Assembly: GCA_030674155.1 (NCBI GenBank)
Contig: CM060328.1
Coordinates: forward strand, 36,043,316 to 36,107,315
DNA: 64,000 nucleotides
Reading direction: 5' to 3'
Origin: Stramonita haemastoma
Lineage: Eukaryota; Mollusca; Gastropoda; Neogastropoda; Muricidae
The translations under genes were made by a program, and so were the position numbers. The notes below the pieces were generated by a model, which was not told where the DNA came from, did no database searches, and was given only the letters and a program-made list of their open reading frames with translations. Positions 37,285 to 64,000 of this stretch are shown in pieces (positions within the stretch are counted from its first letter, which is position 1; each line of letters begins with the position of its first letter).

Positions 37285-40200
37285 TTGACGAACAGTGACA
37301 TCTTCAAACAATATTTAAACTGGGATGGATGATGACAACATTTGAAATTCCTCACCTTCCATAGGTCCTTTGAGGCTCTGCACCATGTACAGATCATTGT
37401 TGGCATAGTCGTCCAGAAAGTTGGTCAGCCTCATGTGTTGTGCACTACGCTGACGCACTTCTTTTTTCCCCATCTCCACACGCACCAACTCTGTGCCAAA
37501 GTGCTCTCTGGTACACAAAGGCAAAACATTAATTCTCGCAGGTTTCTCTTAACATAAGTTCTCCATACAATTATACAGGATATATAATATCATATGTCAC
37601 TAAAGTTGGAATGGTAGGTAAAAAGTTGCATAAAATCTCACCATTGGTGAACCTTTTGAGGAACATCCCCCCCCCCCCCCCCCCCAGGATAGCATAGTGC
37701 CATTAGAAGTAAACTTGTGTGTTATACTTTTATTACCACTAATCATAACTGAGGGTGCGAATTCATGTCTGACCTCCACTGAAACAAAATTTACAAAGCC
37801 AGATACATGTCTACAATATGTTAACAGGTTCAAACAGATCCATCTGATCTCTTTTAAATATCATTGGTGCCGACTCCATTCCTCTGAATGTCTTTCCAAT
37901 AAGACTTTTTTTTGGGGGGTGGGTGGGGTGGGGAACTTTCCTCGGCTAGACCAGGGTTCGCGATAACCGGTAATTGTCAGTATTTTACTGATTGTAAACA
38001 GGGAATACCGAAAATTTTCGAAGCACCCGGTATCGCGTACCGATTCTGTTTGCCTGTGACCTATTAGATTTCCGTCTAAAAAAAAAAAGTCTGAAGTGAC
38101 ATTTTCTGACAGTCTGTCATGCGCCTGTGCATACGCACCTACCCCTTCCCATCCCTTCGGATAAACTCTTATCTTTGGCGCCAACCTCATTAGCACGCAG
38201 AACAGCAAGCTTTACTGTGAAAGAATAGAGCTTCGCGCTCTTCTCGGAATGACAGTGACTTCCATTCACAATGAGTAAATGGGGCCTAGATTGATTTATT
38301 CTTTTTTTCTTTTTACATCGAGGATAATGGAATAAGCACTCCTGTGCTTTTTTACATCCAGTCCCCATGTGTATGCAGTTTTGTAAATGTCATCTGTTCC
38401 ACCGGCACATGATGGCTTACTCTACGAAAAGCGAGGTCTATGACTATGAATTTGCGCGTTGCTTTGAGAGAGAAGAGCGAAACTAAATCTTAATTGAACG
38501 AAAGATCTAGATGGCGCTAAGCATAGAAACAAAAGAAGAATAGCAGCTTTAGCTTAGCAAAAGTTAAGTCAATGAATGATGTCATGCAAAACAACAGACT
38601 GACACAGACAATGACAAGGCGCTAGAAAAAAAATCGACTTATTTCTACGTGCTCATCATTCATGCTCAAGAACGAGTGGCAGCACACGGCAGTCAAAGTC
38701 TCTGCGAGATTGCATTCAATTTAGATTAGTTTGCTGCAACAATCCCCCCCCCTCCCCCTCACTGAATAGTTTCGTTTTGTTCACAGTACGTACCGGATTT
38801 TATTTTCTGGGGACCGATTTTGGGGGAGTTGGTCAAGATATCTCTGAAATGGCAACTCGCAGTACAGGTTTTAAAAAATCCTAGTGCGAACCCTGCTAGA
38901 CCTCTGAGGATCACAAATGGTGAGATTTTTATGTATTATACATTATAATGATTATTGTGTCTGTTTTTGCCCACCATTAAGTAACAATGATTTTAAGGTA
39001 GCCAGATTCTGTTGAGATTACAAAATAACAATTCAGTGTGCTGTCTAAAGAGAGTTGTCTCTATCAGGTCCAAACTGCCTGAAAAATTCAGTGCGGTGCC
39101 CCCAATGACTCCTCAAGGAGTTGTTCAAGATAAATCAAGTCAAAATCAGGTAAGAACTTAAAAAAGTTAATATAACACTAATAGTGTAATAGTAATACTG
39201 TAACAGGGGCATTTAATGATTTATGTGGCACTGACACATTTGTTTATGAATATGATGGACACAAATTTACAAGCCTGCCCTAACCAGTACAAAACACATA
39301 CAATATACCGTTATCTTACCCTAAAGGATGACTCACTCTGATGAGACAATTTAATCATGCAGAGGCCATTTTAACACTTATCAGATGTTGTCATTTGGTT
39401 AGATAGTATAAATGATATATATATATATATATGTACTCAGGGTTCGCGATAACCGGTAATTGTTGGTATTTTACCGATTGTAAACAGGGAATACCAAAAA
39501 TTTTCGAAGCAGCCGGTACCGCGTACCGATTCTGTTTGCCTGTGACCGATTAGGTTTCCGTCTCAAAAAAAGTCTGAAGTGACATTTTCTGACAGTCTGT
39601 CATGCGCCTGTACTGTGCTTACGCACCTACCCCTTTCTACCACCACCCCTTCCGACAAACATCTTTGGTGCCAGCCTCATTAGCGTAGCACGCAGAACAG
39701 CAAGATTTACTGTGAAAGAATAGAGCTTCGCACTCTTCTCGGCATGACAGCAACTTCCTTTCACAATGAGTAAATGGGGCCTAGATTTATTTAATCTTTA
39801 TTCTTTTAATCTTTTATAGCGAGGATAATGGAATAAGCACTCCTGTGCTTTTTTACATCCAGTCCCCATGTGTATGCAGTTTTGTAAATGTCATCTGTTC
39901 CCACCAGCACAGGATGGCCTGCTCTTATGAAAAGCGAAAAGCGGAGGGTCTTTGACTATGAATTTGCGCGTTGCTTTGAGAGAGAAGAGTCGAAAACTGA
40001 ATCTAAATTGAACGAAAGATCTAGATGAGCGCTAAGCATAGAAACAAGAAAGAAGAATACAAGTCTCACGAATGATGCCATGCAAAACAACGGACTGACA
40101 CGGACAGTGGCACAGGCGCTAGAAAAAAAAACACCTATTTCCTGCGTGGCTTCGTGCCCAAGAAGCGAGCGGCAGCAGCACGGCAGTCAAAGTCTGAGAG

Positions 40201-41627
40201 ATTTGCGTTCAATTTAGATTTAGTTTTGCTGCCGAACAATCCCCCCCTCCCCACCCCCTCACTGAATAGTTTCGTTTTGTTCACAGTATGTACCGGATTT
40301 TATTTTCTGGGGACCGATTTTGGGGGAGTTGGTCAAGATATCTCTGAAATGGCAACTCGCAGTACCGGTTTTAAAAAATCCTAGCGTGAACCCTGTGTAC
40401 TGGCTTAGATGATACGACTATAAAAACGATACCTAGCAAAATACCTTGCCACCTGAAGGATGGGCTAGGCTCACTTGTCGATGATACACAACCTGACATT
40501 TGATTTTACTTTTTAGCATACTCATACTGTCCAGATTCCTCCTAAACACTAAAAGTAAAACACATATAACTAAGAAGTCAAATCAAGTTGTTTTCTGAGA
40601 TTTCAAAATGAGAATGGAAGACATTCAATGATTCTGTAAACTTTGGAAAACAATGGCAATAATACATCATTTGACTTGTTAGTTTTTGAGCATTATATTC
40701 TTAGAAAAGTTATAATTGTACAATTATACACTGAAAGTGAAACAGTATATTTTTTCCATAGTCCATGAACAAGCACAATACATTTAAATAACAAATTAAC
40801 AATTACACTTACAGTCTAAATTAGTTTGTTCTAGGTAGTTAACACATCTTGTCATCTGTTCATACATGATAATATAAAAATTAAAATACAGGTCTACAAT
40901 TTCATTACAAATATGAAATCAATTATTCAGAGCTGTTAGGCATGTGTATGCTAACTTAAGTTAACAATGGAAATTATGAATTATATGTGATATATAACTA
41001 ATAAGTAATATAGCATCAGTAGGCCTATCACAATTCACATGCTCAAGAGTCAACACTCTGTCTAAGTCTTCAGGAGTAACTTCAGTAGGCTAACTGAGTA
41101 AGTGAAGTCAATGAGTGAATCAGTGAATGAACCCCTAAGAAATATTTGTCCTAATCTCTCCAGTATGTCAATGGTATGCTAAGACAATAATGACCATGGA
41201 GTATTAAAAACACTCAGTTATGCGCTAAATGCTCCACTGGATGTAGATCTTTTAAAAGCATGTTTATTAAAAAGCAGTGAAGGTCTTCTTCCCCCAAAGT
41301 GCTCCGTAAATTATAAATCCAACATTATCAAGACGAGATGTGTTCTAAGATACAATACACATACCTCAGATAGTCATCAGTCCATTCCTCCAAGCCTGGG
41401 TGTTTGGTCTCTGTCAGGGCTGACTTCATATGTATTGGCTTACTTGCTTTGACAAAATGACCATAGAACACTGCTGGAGAGGAAAACTTGCCGATAGCAG
41501 TCACTCCGTACGGCGTCATGTGCGAACCCAACGGCCTGCGATGACCTGGGATTTTCTCTGCATGTTCGACTTCCGAGATTAAACAGCAAATGACGAGCAA
41601 CAATGGGAGCACGATGAACCTACTCAT
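29041..41627 (-). CDS. ER-lumenal JmjC (cupin-8) hydroxylase with EF-hand, 7 exons, 417 aa
   Basis: Coding exons on the minus strand are 41627-41365, 37507-37356, 36238-36069, 34134-33974, 33135-32968, 30622-30523 and 29280-29041. All introns are GT-AG and all phases agree. Residues 1-23 form a signal peptide (MSRFIVLPLLLVICCL). The JmjC domain spans about 45-285, with iron ligands H173 and D175 (LHYDELEN) and H252 (GWYHQV), and K188 (FGGTKD) likely contacts 2-oxoglutarate. An EF-hand loop lies at 344-355 (DGDKDDTLSWEE). The last four residues, HEEL, are a KDEL-type ER retrieval signal. The family hydroxylates protein side chains using Fe(II), O2 and 2-oxoglutarate; the substrate is unknown. 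It resembles JMJD7/JMJD8-type cupins, but the EF-hand and HEEL differ from those, so no symbol is given. The assembly was done by eye without transcript data. Confidence 0.88.
29313..29425. repeat. Compound (TG)n, G-run, (GA)n in JmjC intron 6
   Basis: gtgtgtg, about 15 G, gcatgcatgc, then about 65 bp of (GA)n, just upstream of the exon 7 acceptor in gene orientation. Confidence 0.95.
29700..29815 (+). repeat. Interspersed repeat D copy
   Basis: Contains gtgattcccaggtgtgatgaga, acaacatgcatattctgtgtga and ccatggtgttaatctgggg, matching the copies at 35,365 (plus) and 42,440 (minus). Lies in JmjC intron 6. Confidence 0.55.
30523..30622 (-). CDS. JmjC gene exon 6
   Basis: It encodes residues 305-338 (SRWLEKFEDTDDDVNL ... 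STEDLKK), an acidic linker between the JmjC domain and the EF-hand. The acceptor is gtctgacag, the donor gtaaggg, and it ends in phase 0. Confidence 0.88.
31620..31950. repeat. ~21-bp minisatellite (AGAGAATGGCAGAGCGAGTGC)
   Basis: About 15 units lie in JmjC intron 5. A block of about 108 bp (31,631-31,735) is itself repeated at 31,739-31,843, so the array has a higher-order duplication. A lone unit is at 32,040-32,060. Confidence 0.9.
32968..33135 (-). CDS. JmjC gene exon 5 (distal histidine)
   Basis: It encodes residues 249-305, including WYHQVTSYGDRSVALNLWF with the third iron ligand H252. The acceptor is tgttttcag and the donor cctcag/gttagc. Confidence 0.9.
33340..33600 (+). mobile_element. 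SINE-B copy, old and degenerate
   Basis: ttaacatcagcactgactccac, tttggatgagactataaactc, acagaacatcttgtgcac and aggaagagttaagc keep the SINE-B order with much divergence. Lies in JmjC intron 4. Confidence 0.6.
33974..34134 (-). CDS. JmjC gene exon 4
   Basis: It encodes residues 196-249 (FYKDKVESHGF ... LEPGDCVYIPYG). The acceptor is gttgctcag. The donor gtaggt is followed directly by a G-run (C-run on the plus strand, 33,931-33,965). The upstream intron begins within 30 bp of a long (TG)n tract. Confidence 0.9.
34165..34470. repeat. Long compound (TG)n / (GTGC)n tract
   Basis: Two long (TG)n runs are separated by gagtgaaaatg-type interruptions and followed by (CGTG)/(CATG) sequence. Long frames on both strands here are low-complexity artefacts. 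Confidence 0.95.
34480..35360. other. Intron sequence without recognised features
   Basis: Part of JmjC intron 3. It includes a T/G-rich stretch at 35,040-35,130. A 127-codon open frame at 34,514-34,897 has no recognisable family and is not supported as a gene. Confidence 0.5.
35365..35760 (+). repeat. Interspersed repeat D copy split by SINE-A
   Basis: Left part: gtgaatcccaggtgtactgag and gcagaatgcattttctgag. Right part: gacccctagggtgttaag. The SINE-A at 35,433-35,717 separates them. Confidence 0.6.
35433..35717 (-). mobile_element. SINE-A copy with 13-bp target duplication
   Basis: Flanks are TGAGTGACCCCTA at 35,420-35,432 and 35,718-35,730. Full length, 285 bp. Confidence 0.95.
36069..36238 (-). 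CDS. JmjC gene exon 3 (HxD iron ligands)
   Basis: It encodes residues 139-195. The acceptor used is ttattaacag at 36,239-36,240. A second AG 30 nt further in (ccttgcag) would break the frame. It contains LQCGGF, SVLHYDELEN (H173, D175) and FGGTKDIILIDK. Confidence 0.9.
36326..36606 (+). mobile_element. SINE-A copy in (TA)n site
   Basis: Starts gccgccgctgtagtctagtgg. The anticodon-arm equivalent has loop CTCGTAA flanked by complementary TTGGA/TCTAA, which suggests derivation from a CGT-anticodon (threonine-type) tRNA. The B box is gggttcgaaccc. Flanking TATATATA on both sides hides the exact duplication. Confidence 0.93.
36870..36985 (+). repeat. Interspersed repeat E copy
   Basis: gaagtccacagggagtccatcaat, ttaggcc and ggtggtgttcagtggtgcctg match the copy at 54,590-54,715. 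Confidence 0.55.
37219..37280. repeat. (TA)n microsatellite
   Basis: Two (TA)n runs with one interruption in JmjC intron 2. Confidence 0.95.
37356..37507 (-). CDS. JmjC gene exon 2
   Basis: It encodes residues 88-139, starting REHFGTELVRVEMGKK and ending LKGPMEG. The acceptor is gtaccag and the donor gtgaggaa. The preceding intron of about 3.9 kb holds both copies of the CAGGGTTCGC hAT-like family. Confidence 0.9.
37952..38895. mobile_element. hAT-like non-autonomous transposon, copy 1 (944 bp)
   Basis: Ends are CAGGGTTCGCG... and ...GTGCGAACCCTG. CTAGAC is duplicated at 37,946-37,951 and 38,896-38,901, a 6-bp target duplication. The inverted repeat is only about 10-11 bp and followed by ACCGGT-containing subterminal sequence on both sides. 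It carries a nested, truncated SINE-B. No transposase is visible. Confidence 0.88.
38300..38430 (-). mobile_element. SINE-B fragment nested in hAT-like copy 1
   Basis: tacatcgaggataatgg, acatccagtccccatgtg and gttccaccggcacatga. It occupies the same position as in copy 2, so it predates amplification of the element. Confidence 0.85.
39438..40395. mobile_element. hAT-like non-autonomous transposon, copy 2 (958 bp)
   Basis: Near-identical sister of copy 1 throughout, with its own 6-bp duplication TGTACT at 39,432-39,437 and 40,396-40,401. Independent target duplications show two transposition events rather than one segmental duplication. Confidence 0.9.
39800..39948 (-). mobile_element. SINE-B fragment nested in hAT-like copy 2
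   Basis: Same truncated SINE-B and same junctions as in copy 1 (gcgaggataatgg ... gttcccaccagcaca). Confidence 0.85.
40400..41364. other. JmjC intron 1 remainder, AT-rich
   Basis: No recognised repeat or exon between the transposon and exon 1. Confidence 0.6.
41365..41627 (-). CDS. JmjC gene exon 1 (signal peptide, domain start)
   Basis: It encodes residues 1-88. The ATG at 41,627 is chosen because a hydrophobic core follows immediately. The donor is ctgag/gtatgtg and leaves phase 2. A likely signal cleavage site is after EHA (residue 23). Confidence 0.9.
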
Positions 41628-42935
41628 TGTGTCTTGGTAGCCGATTACGGCAAGAAATTACAAAACTTCTTGAGTATTGACAAGAAATCTTCTTTCATAG
41701 TTTGTCACTCTGCGAGCATTTTGATTTACCCCGGTAGAGACTGACAACACTTCCGCTCAATAAACTTACGCGCATTAATAGTTCTTTCCCTTGTAGAGAA
41801 AAGAAACTCCCTGATAGAGAAGAGTTTTTCAATGTTTCATGTTCAAAGTTGTTTTCTGATACAATCACTCTTTCATGCTGAGTTATTCATTTTAAATAAT
41901 GGTTTATTATATCACTCAGATGAGAAAAAAACAAGTTTTTGCTTTTTAAGACTTTAGGAAGCATGGCCTAAAACTAAGTTGGATTCCTACATCTTCTGGA
42001 GTGGACACAACTCCTATGATTCAGCTATGACAATCCTTAATTGAGATTTCAAGGCATTTCAGGTAACTGAAATAAGTTGCTTATGTTATTTCCAAAGTAT
42101 TCATGTAGCTTACATTGTACAGTTACCAGATAAAAGCTCCAAACAAGTATCCCAATGCTAGCATGTACTGGAAGGCATGTTGATCAATAATTGCTCATGC
42201 TCAGTGCTACAACAGAAAACTTCAATTCAATTAATATCAGTTCACAAATGCACCAGACTATTGTTGAAAATGCACATATAGAACTGCCCATATGTTTGTC
42301 AGTCAAATTTCTTCACTGTATTAAGTATTTGGATATAATATGCTGGGATGCTAATGATCATGGATATCACTCAGTAATTATGGTTTGAACTTTGATCAGT
42401 CTAGTTTTGATCTTTGACCATTGTTGTTGTTGTTGTTCCCAGCTTAACACTCTGGGGGGTCACCCAGAATATGCACTCTGACTCACTAATCCCACCTGGG
42501 AATCCGTATGAGATTGAAATTGCACACTGAATGAGAAGTTTGTGTGTATGACTATTTTCAAGTACCTCGCCATATAGGCAGCCATACTCCGACTTCAGAG
42601 GATTTATTCTCCTTTGAAGGAGAGTGCAGGTTGTTCTGTTAAGAGCTTGTCATGGCTGAAAGCAATCTCAACACAACATTTTACAACATCACAACATTTT
42701 AGTGTAGGCCTTGGCAATGAGCTGACATCAATAACTGACACAACTTTTGGCCTAGGACAATCTTTGACCATTCTTAAGTTTCTCTTTAGGTATATAAAAA
42801 GAGAAGAAAGGAAATTGTATGTAATGACATTTTTTTTACAATGGTTTGGTTTGTGATATACAGGACATGACTGATCATTCTTTGATCAACAATCTGTGCA
42901 AACCTGCACGTGTCATAAAGTCTGTGAAAATTCCA
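41628..42935. other. Upstream region of the JmjC gene; mostly unassigned
   Basis: The first 150 bp upstream of the ATG (41,628-41,780) must hold the JmjC promoter or 5' UTR; no clear TATA box was seen. It contains a minus-strand repeat D fragment at 42,440-42,530 (cagcttaacactctgggg, gaatatgcactctgactc). No exon of another gene is evident. Confidence 0.45.
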
Positions 42936-42998
42936 GTGTGTGTGTGTGTGTCACTGTGTGTCACTGTATGTCACTGTGTGTGTGTGTGTGTGTGCAGG

Positions 42999-43074
<76 letters not shown>

Positions 43075-43080
43075 ATGCGT
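42935..43080. repeat. (TG)n tract
   Basis: Nearly pure (TG)n from 43,000 to 43,073, preceded by tcactgtgtgtcactg units. Confidence 0.95.
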
Positions 43081-43880
43081 GTGCATGCATACATGCACAC
43101 ATGTAATGGTAGTGATCACCTATTTTAGATTTTTATCAGTTTTTGCCCTGATCGAATGATTGTGAATTGACTGTAATCAGCATTTGTGAACGATGAGTAA
43201 TATCCCAAAGTAAGAGATCAGACATCTCTACTTAGTCTAAAGTATTTTTTAGAAACTATTTCATTTTCTTGTTTGATAGTTATCATTTACGCATGTATAG
43301 ATCATTTAAAATTTTAGAGAAACTAAATCAAGAGAAATGTGTTCTGATCAGTGAGAGTACAAAGGGCTTAGTAAAATTGACCAATGAAAATGTCCCTAGG
43401 ATATTTTTCCTGAACTGTTGTCTGTTTCCCATGAGTCTAGGCTGTAGCCAACTTCTGAGATTTTTAGCAATGTACTTCCTGTAGCCCAATTCCACTTTCT
43501 TTGTTCAGGGCTCCCTTGCTTTCTCCCTTTTAGTTTTACAGATCTATACCATACTGGAGCAGTCCAGACAGGTGGCAGTGGTATAAATTTCCATTAAAGG
43601 TATGTGGTTTTTTTAAACAGTCTAGAATATTTCTGTTGAGTTGTGCATGGTTGGTGAAAGAGAAAAAAGTGTTTAAGTGTTTTACTGTTGGTGTAACAAC
43701 TAACATAACTTGCACCCACATACAGTGTGATACACAGACCTGTACATGCATGCACAGACATGTGTGTAAACGTACATGCTTGCATGCAAGTGTATGTGCA
43801 CATGTATACATCACATGTGTGTGCATACATGTACACATCTGAGTCATATGTGCAATGTAAGCACACATAGCACTAGCAGT
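43080..43880. other. Unassigned stretch
   Basis: No gene seen; CATG-rich low-complexity sequence at 43,735-43,850. Confidence 0.5.
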
Positions 43881-43958
43881 GTGTGTGTCTGTGTATCATT
43901 TGTGTGTGTATGTGTGTGCGTGCACGTGCGTGCGTGTGTGTGTGTGCGCGCGCGTGCG

Positions 43959-44022
<64 letters not shown>

Positions 44023-44140
44023 ACTCTATCAGACTATGTGTGCGAATGTGTGCGTATGTGTGCATATGTGTGCATGTGCGTGTGCGTGTGTGTGCGTGTG
44101 CGTGTGTGTGTGCGTGTGTGTGTGTGCTTGCGTGTGTGCT

Positions 44141-44224
<84 letters not shown>

Positions 44225-44245
44225 CGTGCGGCCGTGCGTGTGTGT
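43880..44245. repeat. Long compound (TG)n/(CGTG)n tract
   Basis: About 360 bp of TG-based simple sequence with CG and CA interruptions. Confidence 0.95.
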
Positions 44246-44383
44246 CTGTCAAGTGCTGTATGATACTGAATGTAGCTTGCAGTTTCATGCTAACTTGATT
44301 CAAAATTATACGATTTGTAAATGATTTTTTGTCAGTATTTTGTGGACAGAAGATTCTCCTTTCCTGCCATACTGTGGCATTAG

Positions 44384-44705
44384 CAACCTTCAGTCTTGAA
44401 AGACTATGGTCATATGGAGTTGCGCTCTAGGTGTTAATACCTTTCTTGAGCGCAAAGCCTGGATAAGTTTGTATGGAGGGTGCAGCTGTTACCCATGCAG
44501 CAGGTCCTCCCTCTCGGCTTCACTGGAATGGTCCATTGGAAAGGCAATCACCAATAGTCATGGTTCCAGTGTTGTCACAGGAGTTGCCAGAACGTTGCTG
44601 TATACAGCCTCGGACTGCTATGGGGACTCCAATTCCCAATTTTTCCTCAGGGTTGTCTCCTGAAGCCTTTTCTATGAGTAGGTATGGCTGTAAGGCAGTG
44701 GAAGT
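44384..44705 (+). repeat. Interspersed repeat F, uninterrupted copy
   Basis: caaccttcagtcttgaaagac, ctatgg..catatggagttgcgct, gcaaagcctggata, gttacccatgcagcaggtcc, ggaatggtccattggaaagg. It defines the empty-site structure for the copy at 9,166. Confidence 0.7.
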
Positions 44706-45180
44706 TTTAAGTCAGAGTTTTCCTTCTCCTAGATGAACTGTTCCCAGACTGATGAGCTCCATCTACCCACATGACACAGGTAGAACTGGCTTATGTGGTG
44801 GCACAGGGGGGAAAAAATAGCAAGGCAAACCTGAACACAGAAATTAACAGGTGTCAGTGTGGTGTGGGAAAGAATGGAGGTGGCTGGAACATCCTGACAT
44901 GTTCAGAACATATACATGTGTCACTACATTCCAGTAGTCATGATACTTTACTACTCACTCATCCTGCTGTGCAAAGTTACTGCTTTGTCCCAACAGTTTC
45001 AGTAAGAAGTGTAGCCCAAGTAGATCTAACTCTAAGGTTATCTCTCCCCCCCCCCCCCCCTCCCACACACCACAGTGTGAAAAAATTGAGTGTAGTTTTG
45101 GCCAATGATTTGTTTACAAAGAAATCAAGTCATGTCATGTCTGATGGAAAACATGTGGCGCTTTGCTCTTCCACATCTTC
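44706..45180. other. Unassigned stretch
   Basis: No feature beyond a C-run at 45,045-45,061. Confidence 0.5.
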
Positions 45181-46010
45181 ATCACTTAGATGTTATGTAC
45201 ACTGACTGAGCTGTGTCTTCAACACTTAAAAGTTACACTGAGCTGTATGATGTATCTTCAAGGCTTGGATATTACACTGATCTGTGTCTTCAACACTTAG
45301 ATGTTACACTGAGCTGTGTCTTCAACACTTAGATGTTACACTGAGCTGTGTCTTCAACACTTAGATGTTACACTGAGCTGTGTCTTCAACACTTAGATGT
45401 TACACTGATCGTGTCTTCAACACTTAATGTTACACTGAGCTGTATGATGTATCTTCAAGGCTTGGATATTATACTGATCTGTGTCTTCAACACTTAGATG
45501 TTACACTGAGCTGTGTCTTCAACACTTAGATGTTACACTGAGCTGTGTCTTCAACACTTAGATGTTACACTGAGCTGTATGATGTATCTTCAAGGCTTGG
45601 ATATTACACTGATCTGTGTCTTCAACACTTAGATGTTACACTGATCTGTGTCTTCAACACTTAGATGTTACACTGAGCTATGTCTTCAACACTTAGATGT
45701 TACACTGAGCTGTGTCTTCAACACTTAGATGTTACACTGATCTGTGTCTTCAACACTTAGATGTTACACTGAGCTGTATGATGTATCTTCAAGGCTTGGA
45801 TATTATACTGATCTGTGTCTTCAACACTTAGATGTTACACTGAGCTGTGTCTTCAACACTTAGATGTTACACTGATCTATGTCTTCAACACTTAGATGTT
45901 ACACTGATCTGTGTCTTCAACATTTAGATGTTACACTGAGCTGTGTCTTCAACACTTAGATGTTACACTGATCTGTGTCTTCAAGGTTTAGATGTTACAC
46001 TTAACTGTGT
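45180..46010. repeat. 32-bp minisatellite (CTTCAACACTTAGATGTTACACTGAGCTGTGT)
   Basis: About 25 units. A longer variant unit (tgatgtatcttcaaggcttgg) recurs about four times at intervals, giving a higher-order pattern. Confidence 0.92.
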
Positions 46011-46397
46011 GCTGCTGACTCTGAAATAATGATCAGTACTGTGCAAATCACCTTGTACTAGTAAAGATGTGGCTAACTTGTATTGTTGCTTTTTTTTTTA
46101 TAGTCATCATGTTATGTGTATACGGGAAAGATCTTCTGAGACAAGTAATCAGTGGACGGTTGTAATGTGTAGTTTTGATGCTGGGTTTATGCATTGTATC
46201 TGACATTTTTTAAATCTGTTGTTTTTATTTTAAATTTTTAAATTTACTTATTTACTTATTTTTTTGCATAAATCTTATTTTTTCTCTGTAAACAGCATGA
46301 CAGCAAGCTTAGCTGAAAGTTGTCCTGTGCTCCTCAGGCATACATTGTGAATTCAGTCCTGACTGCTTTGTTACAGAGTGATGGATCAGCCCTGTAA
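46011..46397. other. Region 5' of the large zinc-finger-gene exon
   Basis: T-rich sequence followed by a possible acceptor (ctttgttacag at about 46,376). The ATG at 46,381 opens only 17 codons and ends in TGA at 46,432, so it does not reach the long frame. Any real start or upstream exon must be elsewhere. Confidence 0.45.
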
Positions 46398-63757
<17,360 letters not shown>

Positions 63758-63822
63758 GTAAGTGTGTTACACTGTAACCAACTGTCAGGCCTGTAACACT
63801 CTCTGTTATTGTAGTAGACCCA

Positions 63823-63960
63823 GAGTAGGAGTAGGCCATTGTGTGCCGGTGGGAACAGATGACAATATTCACAAAACTGCATACACACGGGGACTGGATG
63901 AAAAGAAGCACATGAGTGCTTATTCCATTATCCTCGATATAAAAGAATAAATTAAAAAAA
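63823..63960 (+). mobile_element. SINE-B 3' fragment
   Basis: gagtaggccattgtgtgccgg to attatcctcgatataaaag, then an (AATT/A)n tail. Confidence 0.9.
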
Positions 63961-64000
63961 AAATAATTTAAAAAAAGTAGTAGTAGTATCTTCTGTTATT

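Noticed and set aside
44771..45205. 144-codon plus-strand frame before the 32-bp array
   Set aside because: No family signal, contains a C-run, no usable splice context.

Overview
The window looks like a stretch of an invertebrate animal nuclear genome, most likely a marine mollusc (gastropod-like). This is an inference from three things: long AT-rich introns, very abundant (TG)n and (TATG)n microsatellites and minisatellites, and tRNA-derived SINEs next to RTE- and CR1-type LINEs. There is no operon structure, phage or CRISPR. Only two protein-coding genes can be supported; most of the rest is repeat DNA.

Left third (1-28,790): no convincing host gene. It holds minisatellites (165-870, 1,075-1,790, 5,195-7,190), SINE copies, a nearly complete RTE-type LINE (15,340-18,645), a reversed RTE fragment (18,755-19,735), a composite tRNA/5S-like SINE (20,135-20,445), a CR1/L2-like LINE split by two SINEs with clear target-site duplications (20,585-23,330), and a 1.45-kb hAT-like element with perfect 16-bp terminal inverted repeats (27,331-28,781).

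Middle (29,041-41,627, minus strand): a complete seven-exon gene can be assembled by hand, with all splice phases agreeing. It encodes a 417-residue protein with a signal peptide, a JmjC/cupin-8 2-oxoglutarate oxygenase domain with an intact HxD...H iron triad, a canonical EF-hand loop and a C-terminal HEEL. The predicted product is an ER-lumenal, calcium-responsive JmjC hydroxylase. Its introns carry two copies of a second hAT-like family, two SINEs and a minisatellite.

Right third (46,398-63,757 and beyond, plus strand): a multi-exon C2H2 zinc-finger gene, probably a nuclear regulator. It has one large low-complexity acidic/Ser-rich exon and at least six zinc-finger exons, and it runs off the right edge. 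Its introns are unusual. At three or four 3' splice sites the neighbouring intron is a tandem array built from copies of the local splice-junction sequence, and one 5' splice site is expanded into (GTGA)n. Later insertions (an RNase H-bearing LINE, a MITE with 23-bp inverted repeats, SINEs, LINE tails) landed inside these arrays.

Two tRNA-derived SINE families dominate. SINE-A (about 284 bp) has four copies; SINE-B (about 340 bp) has about 17. Several less well defined interspersed repeats (called C, D, E and F here) occur two to five times each. All repeat names are local labels, not database names. Coordinates of repeats are good to roughly 5-20 bp unless junctions are given.
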